Assembly (NCBI RefSeq): GCF_025567625.1 | Contig: NZ_JAOQJC010000015.1 | Span: 85,456-149,455, forward strand | Length of the DNA stretch: 64,000 bases | Source of the DNA: Paenibacillus sp. J5C2022 | Lineage (GTDB): Bacteria > Bacillota > Bacilli > Paenibacillales > Paenibacillaceae | Reading direction: 5' to 3' | Shown here: positions 42,701-50,019 of the stretch, piece by piece | Layout of the letters: every line of letters begins with the position of its first letter | Position numbering within the stretch: position 1 is the first letter of the stretch | Made by a program: the position numbers and the translations under genes | The notes under the pieces: model-generated | What the model was told of the DNA's origin: nothing | The model's input: only the letters and a program-made list of their open reading frames with translations | Databases searched by the model: none

Positions 42701-43138
42701 CCTTCGTGGTACTCGTGGGGAACTACAGTTACACAACGTACGGACGAGTACGCTCGTACAGGCAATTATAGTCTTGTGACTAGCGGAGTCCAGTCGGCTG
42801 CCGGACCTTATCAATACACTGACGCGGGGATTGCTCCGGGCAAGTATAAGGCCGTTCTATATTACTACTTGCCAACGGATCCGACTACGACAGGCACGAT
42901 TCAGTTCTGGACCAACATCAGATCCGGTGCAACTCAGGTTGCTGACGTGCGGACCGACAACATGCCACTCTCCTGGGCATTCGGAAAGTGGAAGAAGCTG
43001 GAGTATATTTTCGAAGTCAAACCTGATTATAATGGAGTTGTGCCCACTCAGTTGCAAGTCTGTGTATCACTAAGAAACTTCAATACAACTACCAAACTTT
43101 ATTTGGATGATTTCTCCTTATATAAGCTGGCGGACTAA
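39773..43138 (+). CDS. large secreted protein: FIMAH, DUF4838/GH67N-like, CBM9-like modules
   Basis: A 1121-residue secreted protein. The signal peptide (MLKRKWMLWTLVLAIVLAP) ends near ADAQ. Residues about 35-115 form a FIMAH-type helical domain (LSQIDAILLLLDQLVASGEV). An alpha/beta domain like the N-terminus of GH67 and GH20 follows (ADNQTRAAANKLAAYIKKS, then YGVDEFLERYVGVLWLLPG). Next is a DUF4838-type catalytic-looking region (FFGMAIQGEWSRDNRM, SLGINDKQDNF). A CBM9-like domain comes next (KVYLLWDDENLYVGYEN), with a final carbohydrate-binding-like module (NSSFELGN). It is probably an extracellular glycan-active enzyme; the activity is unknown. ATG 39773 has GGAGG ten bases upstream; ATG 39743 overlaps less well. 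Base composition is more AT-rich than in the flanking regions. Confidence 0.8.
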   Translation: MLKRKWMLWTLVLAIVLAPMVGLTRNADAQTPDSPTLSQIDAILLLLDQLVASGEVRAPLSKQLENSLQQAKHQLEKGSTEQADKKIDDFLKHLSNKGMQKNITETAKNLLGEAVQTMREGEASNPTPTTDLSIVANGQAQSLIIVEPSADNQTRAAANKLAAYIKKSTNAALPVLTTTELNQSGNLYDNKVRIYVGTKAPQTETAIMSELQELDDHGFVIWPYEQSISIIGPTAWGTEYGVDEFLERYVGVLWLLPGPDGEDVPLTTDLAVPAEQVKDEPAAISRHFFGMAIQGEWSRDNRMQQSINFHHNMNVLFDPAVFADHPEYYPDGVLPTHPYDWQPCFTNETADAAIATIIEYFNQNPTARSYSLGINDKQDNFCESNPDHPNYPGKLNSMGVLNMSDIYYPWVNQVAEGVLAVHPDKYFGLLAYLNVYDPPTVPLNPRVIPFITDDRMTWVLPEHESTGKGQTALWEEKATNIGFYEYLYGSPYNVPRMYMQQMAENYKYAEDHKVIAHVAELYPNFGEGPKPWVSAKLQWNPNLDVNELTDEWVERAVGAEAAPYLKQYYEYWETFWTTRIFQSDWYNAWLNATNKRNYLNLFDHSYLEIVTKEDLIESRRLLELVVANAGAGKQKTRAELLLRTFEYYEASALSYPRKGAVSTPADEQAAMAMLDDIEQSYAMAKKRKSLLVEFSDNLILDRTNKENSGAWDGVQRMLIDAVQRYVNTEPANGIVRQRFYNVLSGMDSYTNLSASAVKTAASKETILQSLDFSQGPWTAAVPFSEFTVMGSNEVPPSETKVYLLWDDENLYVGYENFDSEVLTNKLIKSTEAPNNWWKSGQDDSVETYVTGDVASGYKGFFTNPNAVKFIYKKTDPNAGPTPDLDTQWQASAQIGTDRWNTIQVIPFSSIGVDLNLTNTLMGFFFRTYHGSTKFLGWGGGAPWKADSFRPVHLVDSTNYLKNSSFELGNTETPHVIPSWYSWGTTVTQRTDEYARTGNYSLVTSGVQSAAGPYQYTDAGIAPGKYKAVLYYYLPTDPTTTGTIQFWTNIRSGATQVADVRTDNMPLSWAFGKWKKLEYIFEVKPDYNGVVPTQLQVCVSLRNFNTTTKLYLDDFSLYKLAD

Positions 43139-43151
43139 GCTTTAGACGATT

Positions 43152-43185
43152 AAGGGGGGGGCGCGTTGGAGCGCCCCTCCTTTGT
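43152..43185 (+). terminator. terminator closing the glycan locus
   Basis: AGGGGGGGGCGC pairs with GCGCCCCTCCT, followed by TTTG. Confidence 0.7.
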
Positions 43186-43561
43186 CTGTATTTAACTAAC
43201 AAACTCCACAGCGCTTATTCAAGCATCTTCCCCCTTCCCCTCTCATCTCATCCTGGCATCTGATTCATGATCCCTCCCCATTCCGTTGAAACTGATGAAT
43301 GCCATTGGACCATAAATGGGTCTGACATGACATTGCCTCGCAAACCTAGTAGTATGAATAGTAGAATCTCGAAGCGGACAATAGGTCTTAGGAAACTGAT
43401 GCATGGCCGGAATCGCGCCGATAGAGGGTAGAGACGATAGAGTCTGTACTTTGAAGCATACGAAGCATACGAGTCCTATGAAGCGTATCGATGGATGTTG
43501 AAGTATATTGGAGCGTATTGAAGTATTTTATAGCTTATCGAAGCAACAGGAGGAGCAAGAT
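43186..43561 (+). other. 376-base gap before the fatty-acyl cluster
   Basis: No gene was seen. The left half (43186-43451) holds no clear motif. From 43452 to about 43550 there is a degenerate series of nine-base words (GAAGCATAC, GAAGCATAC, CCTATGAAGCGTAT, TTGAAGTATAT, GGAGCGTATT, GAAGTATTTT), which may form the leader of the cluster mRNA. No consensus promoter could be fixed. Confidence 0.5.
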
Positions 43562-44557
43562 ATGCAACATCGCTATGTGAAAATAATAGGGACTGGCAAG
43601 TACTTGCCGCAAACGTGTGTGACTGCCGAAGAGGTCGACGCCAGGCTGGGGGTGAAAGCGGGATGGACGCTGAAGAAGACCGGCGTCGCCAAGCGTTACT
43701 TCGCAGGCGAAGAAACGGCGGCGCAGATGGGGGCCAAGGCTGCAGCGGCGGCTATCCTGGCGGCAGGCATCTCGTTCCGCGATATCGATTGCATTGTCGG
43801 CGCAAGCGGCACGTACCAGCAGCCGATTCCCTGCAATGCGGCGCTTATACAGGCGGAGATGGGGGAAGGCGCTTCCGGCGTTCCCGCGTTCGACGTCAAT
43901 ACGACCTGCCTAAGCTTCGTCGCCGCAATGGATATCGTCTCTTATATGATAGAAGCGGGAAGATACCGCACCGCGCTGCTCGTGACCAGCGAGATTGCTT
44001 CCGTCGGTCTTGACTGGGAGCATAAGGAGAGCGCAGCACTGTTCGGAGACGGGGCGGTCGCGGTTGTCTTGAGCCGTTCGGAGCGGGGCGGCCGCTCTGC
44101 AATTGTGCACGCTGCCATGGAAACCTACGGCGACGGCGCTCCTCTGTCCGAGATTCGCGGCGGCGGTACGAAGCTCCATCCGCGCAATTTCGAGGCGACG
44201 GGGAAGGACTTCCTGTTCCAGATGGACGGAACGGGCATCTTCCGTATGACCTCGAAGCTGATGCCGCCGTTCCTCGATCGGCTCATGCGGGAAGCGGGCA
44301 CCGGTATAGGAGAGATGAAGCTGGTTATCCCCCATCAGGCAAGCGCCATGGCGGTCCGGCTCATTATGCGCAAGCTGGGCGTAGGCGAGCATCAGTTGAT
44401 GGACGTCTCGCACCACGGGGGGAATATGATCGCCGCCTCTATCCCGATGCTGCTGCACGAAGCGATAGAGCGACAGCGCATTGAACGGGGAGACCGGGTG
44501 TTGCTGCTGGGCACATCGGCGGGGCTCTCACTGGGAGGACTTATTCTTGATTACTAG
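43562..44557 (+). CDS. FabH-like ketoacyl synthase III
   Basis: A 331-residue thiolase-fold condensing enzyme. The N-terminus reads KIIGTGKYLPQTCVTAEEVDAR. The active-site Cys is in DVNTTCLSF, the catalytic His in IPHQAS and the Asn in HHGGNMIAASIP, giving the usual Cys-His-Asn triad. Like FabH and OleA it should condense an acyl thioester with a second acyl group. As it heads a six-gene cluster with an OleD-like reductase and an adenylating enzyme, it is more likely to serve a special metabolite than fatty-acid synthesis. ATG 43562 follows CAGGAGGAGC; the longer frame from 43508 lacks a site. The next gene starts 13 bases later. Confidence 0.88.
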   Translation: MQHRYVKIIGTGKYLPQTCVTAEEVDARLGVKAGWTLKKTGVAKRYFAGEETAAQMGAKAAAAAILAAGISFRDIDCIVGASGTYQQPIPCNAALIQAEMGEGASGVPAFDVNTTCLSFVAAMDIVSYMIEAGRYRTALLVTSEIASVGLDWEHKESAALFGDGAVAVVLSRSERGGRSAIVHAAMETYGDGAPLSEIRGGGTKLHPRNFEATGKDFLFQMDGTGIFRMTSKLMPPFLDRLMREAGTGIGEMKLVIPHQASAMAVRLIMRKLGVGEHQLMDVSHHGGNMIAASIPMLLHEAIERQRIERGDRVLLLGTSAGLSLGGLILDY

Positions 44558-44570
44558 AGGGGGAGGCGGC

Positions 44571-45854
44571 TTGCCGTCTAATAATAGAGACAAGCTGCCC
44601 ATTCTGATTACCGGCACGAGAGCGCCGGTCGCGCTGGACATCGCCAGACGGCTGGCCGCTGCAGGGCATCCTGTATTCGCTGCGGAGAGTGTAGACTTTC
44701 ATCTTTGCCGCGTGTCGAGAGCAATAGTGCGGAGCTATCGGGTACCGAAGCCTAACCGGGATCGGGAAGGCTACTTGACGGCCATTCGCCGAATTGTACA
44801 GGAGCAGCGCATTGGAATGATCATACCTACTTGCGAGGAAGTATTTCATCTTGCGCAAGGCAAAGCCTTCATCGAACTGGGGACCGGCTGCAAGGTGCTT
44901 TGCGAGCCAATCGATCAATTGGATCGGCTGCATAGCAAGTGGAAGTTCATCGAGCATCTGGCAAGCAACGGCATCCTCACGCCGTATACCGAGCGAGTGG
45001 AATCGATGGACGAGCTGGAGGAGAAGCTTGGGTCGGGACGTTTTTCCGGCCGCGTGGTGCTGAAGCCGGAGTATTCCAGATTTTCGGCGAAGGTGCGGAT
45101 CATCGAACTGGATCAGCCGAAGCTATCGGAGAGACTGGCGCTATGGCGACGCGAAGGACAGGGCGAAGAAGACATCAGTCCGTCCCTGCCTTGGGTCGTA
45201 CAGCAATATATTGCAGGCACGCCGTTATGCACGTACACGATCGCCCATGAAGGCCGAGTGACTGCTCATGCTTGTTATACGCCGACATTCACGGCAGGAT
45301 TGGGAGCCGGTATTCATATGGGAGCCGTTCAGCATGATGAGCTATGGTGTTGGGTGAAGGAGTTCGCAGCCCAAGAGCGGTTCACAGGCCAGCTCTCGTT
45401 CGACTTTATCGTATCCGCCCATGACGGCCGATTATATCCGATCGAATGCAATCCAAGAGCGACAAGCGGCGTTCATCTGCTGCCCCATCATGACGATGCC
45501 TTCGCAGGGGCTATTATCGGCACAACCAACCCGACTGGCTTGAGTGGTTCTATTAGCTCGATCGTCTCGCCCGATGACGGACAGCTGCCGTTGTTCCCCG
45601 AGCCCGGCGCCTCCTGCATGCTTGGAGCGGCGATGCTGCTATTCGGCGCTTCGCAGCTGCGCCATCCCCGGCGATGGAGGGCATGGGCCTCGGCGTTTCG
45701 TCATAGCCGGGACATTATTTTTCGGCTTGACGATCCGCGGCCGTCGGTGGAGCAATTTCGCATTTTGCTGGAGACGATGCGTATTGCGAAGTCCGAGAGG
45801 GTATCCATACTAGAAGCATCGACAATTGATTTGGAATGGAATGGTTCACTATGA
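44571..45854 (+). CDS. ATP-grasp ligase-like protein
   Basis: A 427-residue protein. The N-terminal Rossmann-like part reads LITGTRAPVALDIARRLAAAGH. The ATP-grasp fold follows: WKFIEHLASNGILTPYTERV, then VVLKPEYSRFSAKV (ATP-binding Lys), WVVQQYIAGTPLCTYTI, and LSFDFIVSAHDGRLYPIECNPRATSG with the metal-binding Glu and Asn. Such enzymes join a carboxylate to an amine or thiol through an acyl-phosphate. The substrate is unknown. Start TTG 44571 is proposed because GGGGGAGG is just upstream; another in-frame TTG at 44547 is possible. The stop overlaps the next start (ATGA). Confidence 0.85.
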   Translation: MPSNNRDKLPILITGTRAPVALDIARRLAAAGHPVFAAESVDFHLCRVSRAIVRSYRVPKPNRDREGYLTAIRRIVQEQRIGMIIPTCEEVFHLAQGKAFIELGTGCKVLCEPIDQLDRLHSKWKFIEHLASNGILTPYTERVESMDELEEKLGSGRFSGRVVLKPEYSRFSAKVRIIELDQPKLSERLALWRREGQGEEDISPSLPWVVQQYIAGTPLCTYTIAHEGRVTAHACYTPTFTAGLGAGIHMGAVQHDELWCWVKEFAAQERFTGQLSFDFIVSAHDGRLYPIECNPRATSGVHLLPHHDDAFAGAIIGTTNPTGLSGSISSIVSPDDGQLPLFPEPGASCMLGAAMLLFGASQLRHPRRWRAWASAFRHSRDIIFRLDDPRPSVEQFRILLETMRIAKSERVSILEASTIDLEWNGSL

Positions 45855-46855
45855 AGAGTGCGCTAGTAACAGGAGCGACGGGATTTGTCGGGAAGAGGCT
45901 TGCCGGCACCTTGCAGCGGAAGGGGTGGCAGGTGACGGCTTTCGGCAGAAATGAAGTGGCGGGCAAGGAACTGGAAGACGCTGGAATCACTTTCATAAAG
46001 GGGAATCTCGCTCATCGTGAAATCGTAATGGAAGCTTGCAGAGATCAGGATGTGGTCTTCCATAGCGGAGCGCTATCCTCTCCTTGGGGAGCTTATCAGC
46101 AATTCTACGACAGCAATGTGCTGGGCACGAAGCATATCGTGGAAGGCTGCCGTGAAGGCGGCGCCCGCCGGCTTGTTCATGTGTCTACGCCAAGCATCTA
46201 TATGAATTATCGGGACCGGTTGAACGTTGCCGAGGATAGCCCGCTTCCCCGAAAGGCCGCGAATCATTATGCCGCGACGAAGAGGGTGGCCGAGGAGATC
46301 GTGCAGCAAGCGCACATTGAAGGACTTCCCGCCATCATCATCCGTCCGAGAGCAATATTCGGTCCAGGCGATACGACGCTGCTGCCCCGGTTGATACGGG
46401 CGAACGACGAGGGAGGCGTGCCGATGTTCCGGGGCGGCCGGATCATGATGGATTTAACCTATGTGGACAACGTTGTGCACGCGCTGCTGCTCTGTGCGGA
46501 TGCGCCGGAGTCTGCGCTTGGCGCTGCCTACAACATAACCAATCAGGAGCCTGTCATATTGCTCGAAGTGCTGGAGCGTTTGTTCCGCGTGCTGGACAAG
46601 CCGCTGAAGCGGCGCAAGGTGCCGTATCCGCTCGCTTACGGGCTGGCGGGGTTGCTGGAATGGAAGGCGAGGTTGCTGGGGTCGGAGAAGGAACCGCTCT
46701 TGACCCGCTATTCTGTCGGAGCGCTGGGACGGCATCAGACTTTGGACAATACTCGCGCCAGGAATGCGCTGGGTTATATGCCGCAGGTCAGTGTAGAGGA
46801 AGGAATTGTACGCTATGCGGAGTGGTGGAAGCAACATCAGAATGGACATCAATAA
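45851..46855 (+). CDS. NAD(P)-dependent epimerase/reductase, OleD-like
   Basis: A 334-residue extended SDR of the 3-beta-hydroxysteroid dehydrogenase group. The cofactor motif is VTGATGFVGKRLAG, with DVVFHSGALSSPWG and NVLGTKHIVEGCREG after it. The catalytic residues are in STPSIYMNY and HYAATKRVAEE (Tyr-x3-Lys), followed by RPRAIFGPGDTTLLPRL. The sequence pattern resembles OleD, which reduces a 2-alkyl-3-ketoacid made by OleA. Start ATG 45851 overlaps the previous stop by four bases. It is translated in the same operon as the FabH-like gene, supporting a beta-keto reduction after condensation; this is inference. Confidence 0.85.
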   Translation: MKSALVTGATGFVGKRLAGTLQRKGWQVTAFGRNEVAGKELEDAGITFIKGNLAHREIVMEACRDQDVVFHSGALSSPWGAYQQFYDSNVLGTKHIVEGCREGGARRLVHVSTPSIYMNYRDRLNVAEDSPLPRKAANHYAATKRVAEEIVQQAHIEGLPAIIIRPRAIFGPGDTTLLPRLIRANDEGGVPMFRGGRIMMDLTYVDNVVHALLLCADAPESALGAAYNITNQEPVILLEVLERLFRVLDKPLKRRKVPYPLAYGLAGLLEWKARLLGSEKEPLLTRYSVGALGRHQTLDNTRARNALGYMPQVSVEEGIVRYAEWWKQHQNGHQ

Positions 46856-47699
46856 GACGACTGTGACGCTTCAGCTGCACGCATCCGGCTATTGCACCCA
46901 TCGGGAGTTCGTCACAATCTCCGGCGGCTCGTGGGGACATGTCCGTTACCCTGCGGGATATGCTGTAATTGAGCATCCGCAGCACGGCATCCTGCTGTTC
47001 GATACCGGCTATGCAAGCCGCTTCCTGGAGGCGACAAGGCCGTTCCCATATTCCCTGTACGCCAAGACGACGCCCGTCTGTCTGGGAGAGAGCGCGGCGA
47101 GTCAGCTACAGAGAAGGGGCGTTCGGCCGGAAGACGTGAAGCGCATAATCGTGTCGCACTTTCATGGGGATCATATCGCGGGCTTGCGGGATTTCCCGAA
47201 CGCGGAATTTATGGCGTCGCGGAAGGCGTATGAAGCCGTGAAGCGCTTGAAAGGGGTGTCGGCCGTCCGAAGGGGATTCGTACCCGCTCTGCTGCCAGAT
47301 GACTTCGAGCATCGGCTGTCGCCGATTGAAGAGACTCCGCACATCGCCTTGCCGGAACAGCATCCCTTCCACGCAGTGGGCGGCTACGATCTATTCGCCG
47401 ACGGCAGCCTGATCGCCGTCGATGTGTCGGGGCACGCCGAGGGGCAGTTCGGATTATTCCTGCGCACCGCACGGAACGAATGCTTCTTGTGCGCCGATGC
47501 TGTCTGGTCGAGCGCAGCTTACCGGGAAGAGCGGCCGCCCCATCCCGCAGCGGGGCTGATCATGCCGAGCCGCCGGCAGTATCGGGAATCGTTCCTGCGT
47601 CTCGTGGAGCTGCATAAGCGCTACCCGGACGTGCGCATCATTCCGTCGCACTGCATGGAAGCGTGGAGCCGGCATATAGAGGGAGGCGAGCCGTTGTGA
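46842..47699 (+). CDS. metallo-beta-lactamase-fold hydrolase
   Basis: A 285-residue enzyme with the metal-binding signature SHFHGDHIAG, a later Asp/His pair in VSGHAEGQFG and CADAV, and a final His in IIPSHC. This is the pattern of lactonase and hydrolase members (AHL lactonase-like) with two metal ions. It probably hydrolyses a thioester, ester or lactone in the pathway. ATG 46842 overlaps the previous gene by 14 bases and the GTG start of the next gene overlaps its stop, so translation is coupled on both sides. No signal peptide is seen, so it acts in the cytosol. Confidence 0.85.
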   Translation: MDINKTTVTLQLHASGYCTHREFVTISGGSWGHVRYPAGYAVIEHPQHGILLFDTGYASRFLEATRPFPYSLYAKTTPVCLGESAASQLQRRGVRPEDVKRIIVSHFHGDHIAGLRDFPNAEFMASRKAYEAVKRLKGVSAVRRGFVPALLPDDFEHRLSPIEETPHIALPEQHPFHAVGGYDLFADGSLIAVDVSGHAEGQFGLFLRTARNECFLCADAVWSSAAYREERPPHPAAGLIMPSRRQYRESFLRLVELHKRYPDVRIIPSHCMEAWSRHIEGGEPL

Positions 47700-49024
47700 G
47701 GGATAAGCTGACGATATTCCGGTCCTATCTGGCAACGCGCTATCTGCGGAACTGGAATAACCGTGACGCATTGGAAAGCTGGCAGGAGAAGCGGATTGCC
47801 CGCCATATTGAAGCAGTCAGGAAGGAATCCCCGTTCTACCGTGAACTGTGGGACGGGAAGCGGAGCGTGGAGTGGCGTTCCTTCCCAATTATAGATAAAG
47901 GAATCATGATGGAGCATTTCGATAGCCTGAATACGGTGGGCATGAAGAAGGAAGAGGCGATGCGGCTGGCGCTTGAAGCCGAACGAAGCCGGGACTTCTC
48001 TCCCGCGATGAACGGCGTCACTGTGGGTCTATCCTCCGGCACTTCGGGCAATCGGGGGCTGTTCCTCGTCAGCGATTGGGAAAGGTATACGTGGGCCGGA
48101 GCGATGCTGGCGAAGGTGCTTCCCGGCTCGATTATGTCTAGCGAGAAGGTGGCCTTCTTCCTGCGAGCGGACAGCCGTCTGTACAGCTCGGTGAGAGGGA
48201 GGCGGCTGCAGTTCCGGTTCTACGATCTGCTTCAGCCGCTCGAGCGTCATATTGATCAACTGAACGTCTACAAGCCATCCATAGTGGTCGGTCCACCGTC
48301 GTTGCTCCGGCTGCTGGCGGGAGCGGCGCAATGGGGCGCTCTTGCGATTGCCCCTGCGAAGGTGATCTCCGTCGCAGAGGTGCTGGACCCGCTGGACAGA
48401 AGCTATATTGAAGCGGCGTTCGGAGGGATACTGCATCAAGTCTATCAATGTACGGAAGGGTTCCTGGCTTCTACCTGCCGCTTCGGCACTCTCCATATCA
48501 ATGAAGATATCGTCGCGATTCAGAAGGAATATGTCGATGCGGACAAGAAGAAGTTTATGCCCATTGTGACGGACTTCACACGAGTATCCCAGCCGATTAT
48601 CCGCTATCGCTTGAACGATCTGATTACGGAGGGGGATTGCTGCTCCTGCGGATCTCCGCTTGTCACGATTGCCTCCATAGACGGGAGGAGCGACGATCTG
48701 TTCTATCTGCCGGGCAGCGACGGGCGTTCCGATATCCCTGTATTCCCGGACTATATCGCACGCGCTGTTATCGTAAGCAGCGATCGGGTGTCGGAATATA
48801 AGGTCATTCAGCACGACCGCAGCCAGCTCGAAGTGATGCTGGAGCTGCAAGGCCATGCATCTTGGGAGGAAGAGTCGGCGGCGGTCGTGTCGGGATTGGA
48901 CGAGTTGTTCCTTAAGCTGGGATGCGTTAGTCCTGTTTACGAATGTACACGATATCAAGCACCGGAGAAGGGCGTCAAGCTGCGGCGGGTGGAGAACAAG
49001 TGGAAGAGGGGGACGACGCGATGA
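47696..49024 (+). CDS. F390-synthetase-like adenylate-forming enzyme
   Basis: A 442-residue protein of the coenzyme-F390-synthetase/phenylacetate-CoA-ligase-like group. The phosphate-binding loop is VGLSSGTSGNRGLFLVS. Later motifs are PPSLLRLLAG, QVYQCTEGF (adenine contact) and PIIRYRLNDLI, then DGRSDDLFYLPG. It should activate a carboxylic acid as the AMP ester and pass it on. In the olefin/beta-lactone pathway an adenylating enzyme (OleC) acts after the reductase; whether this one does the same is unknown. Start GTG 47696 follows GAGGGAGGCGAG and overlaps the previous stop. Its stop overlaps the next start by four bases. Confidence 0.85.
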   Translation: MRDKLTIFRSYLATRYLRNWNNRDALESWQEKRIARHIEAVRKESPFYRELWDGKRSVEWRSFPIIDKGIMMEHFDSLNTVGMKKEEAMRLALEAERSRDFSPAMNGVTVGLSSGTSGNRGLFLVSDWERYTWAGAMLAKVLPGSIMSSEKVAFFLRADSRLYSSVRGRRLQFRFYDLLQPLERHIDQLNVYKPSIVVGPPSLLRLLAGAAQWGALAIAPAKVISVAEVLDPLDRSYIEAAFGGILHQVYQCTEGFLASTCRFGTLHINEDIVAIQKEYVDADKKKFMPIVTDFTRVSQPIIRYRLNDLITEGDCCSCGSPLVTIASIDGRSDDLFYLPGSDGRSDIPVFPDYIARAVIVSSDRVSEYKVIQHDRSQLEVMLELQGHASWEEESAAVVSGLDELFLKLGCVSPVYECTRYQAPEKGVKLRRVENKWKRGTTR

Positions 49025-49875
49025 GCGACAAGGTGGCGCTGCTGACAGGTACATCCAGCGGCTTCGGCATGCTGGCCAGTCTCCGTTTCCTGGAGAAGGG
49101 TTACCGCGTCGTGGCGACGATGCGCGACTTGAACAAGAAGAGCGAATTGCTGGAGCGGGCAAGAGGGCTGGGCTGCGAATCGCGACTGGATTGCATGAAG
49201 CTGGATGTGACCAGCGAAGCGGATATTCGTCATGCGATGGAGCAGGTGAGGGAGAAGTACGGAAGGGTGGATGTGCTGGTGAACAATGCGGGCTATGCCG
49301 TCGGCGGAGCGGCCGAGGAAGTGCCGATGGAGGAGTGGCGCAAGCTGATGGATACGAATCTGTTCGGCGTCATCGCCATGACGCAATCCGTCCTGCCCCT
49401 CATGCGGGAGCAAGGCAGTGGCACGATTATTAATGTAAGCAGCGTCAGCGGACGAATCGGCATCCCCGGCTATTCGCCATATTGCACATCCAAGTTCGCT
49501 CTGGAGGGGTTCAGCGAATCGCTGCGCCATGAGGTGAGCGGCTTCGGCATCAAGACGGTGCTGATCTGCCCGGGAGCTTATAATACGTCCATCTGGGATA
49601 AAGGGTTCGATCACATTCATGTCACGGAAGCTTCGCCGTATCGGCCGCTTCTGGATGCCGTGTTGGGCTATTCTCGCCGGACGGCGGAATCGGCTCCCGA
49701 TCCGGACGAGATCGCGCGCAAGATCGTATGGCTGGCGGGGAAGAAATCTCCATCCCTGCGCTATACGTACGGGAAAGGTTCGCTGCAATCGATGCTGGGG
49801 AAGTCCCTTCTGCCATGGCGCTGGTTCGAGCGGATATTGGCTGTGGCGCTGAAGAAATCCGATACAGGAAAATGA
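49021..49875 (+). CDS. short-chain dehydrogenase/reductase, last gene of the cluster
   Basis: A 284-residue classical SDR. The cofactor motif is TGTSSGFGMLAS, then NNAGYAVGG. The catalytic Ser is in NVSSVSGRIGIPG, with YCTSKFALEG (Tyr and Lys) and CPGAYNTSIWD after. MRD after the second strand suggests NADP. The basic C-terminal tail (WRWFERILAVALKK) may sit at the membrane. It resembles retinol/acylglycerol-phosphate-type reductases of lipid compounds, but the substrate is not known. It starts inside the previous stop (ATGA) and ends before a terminator, closing the six-gene unit. Confidence 0.88.
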   Translation: MSDKVALLTGTSSGFGMLASLRFLEKGYRVVATMRDLNKKSELLERARGLGCESRLDCMKLDVTSEADIRHAMEQVREKYGRVDVLVNNAGYAVGGAAEEVPMEEWRKLMDTNLFGVIAMTQSVLPLMREQGSGTIINVSSVSGRIGIPGYSPYCTSKFALEGFSESLRHEVSGFGIKTVLICPGAYNTSIWDKGFDHIHVTEASPYRPLLDAVLGYSRRTAESAPDPDEIARKIVWLAGKKSPSLRYTYGKGSLQSMLGKSLLPWRWFERILAVALKKSDTGK

Positions 49876-49891
49876 ACTGTGCTCAAATGAG

Positions 49892-49933
49892 AGTCCCGTC
49901 GATCGGCATACGGCTGAGATACGGGGCTTTTTT
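49892..49933 (+). terminator. terminator after the fatty-acyl cluster
   Basis: AGTCCCGT pairs with ACGGGGCT, with an inner stem around CGATCGGC..CGGCTGAG, followed by six T. Confidence 0.75.
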
Positions 49934-50019
49934 AAAGTTCTTTATGGTGGAGGAAACCAGAACCGGATGATGCGCAAGCGGCGAAATTGTATTATGATGG
50001 TAACGAGGGGAGGAGCGGT

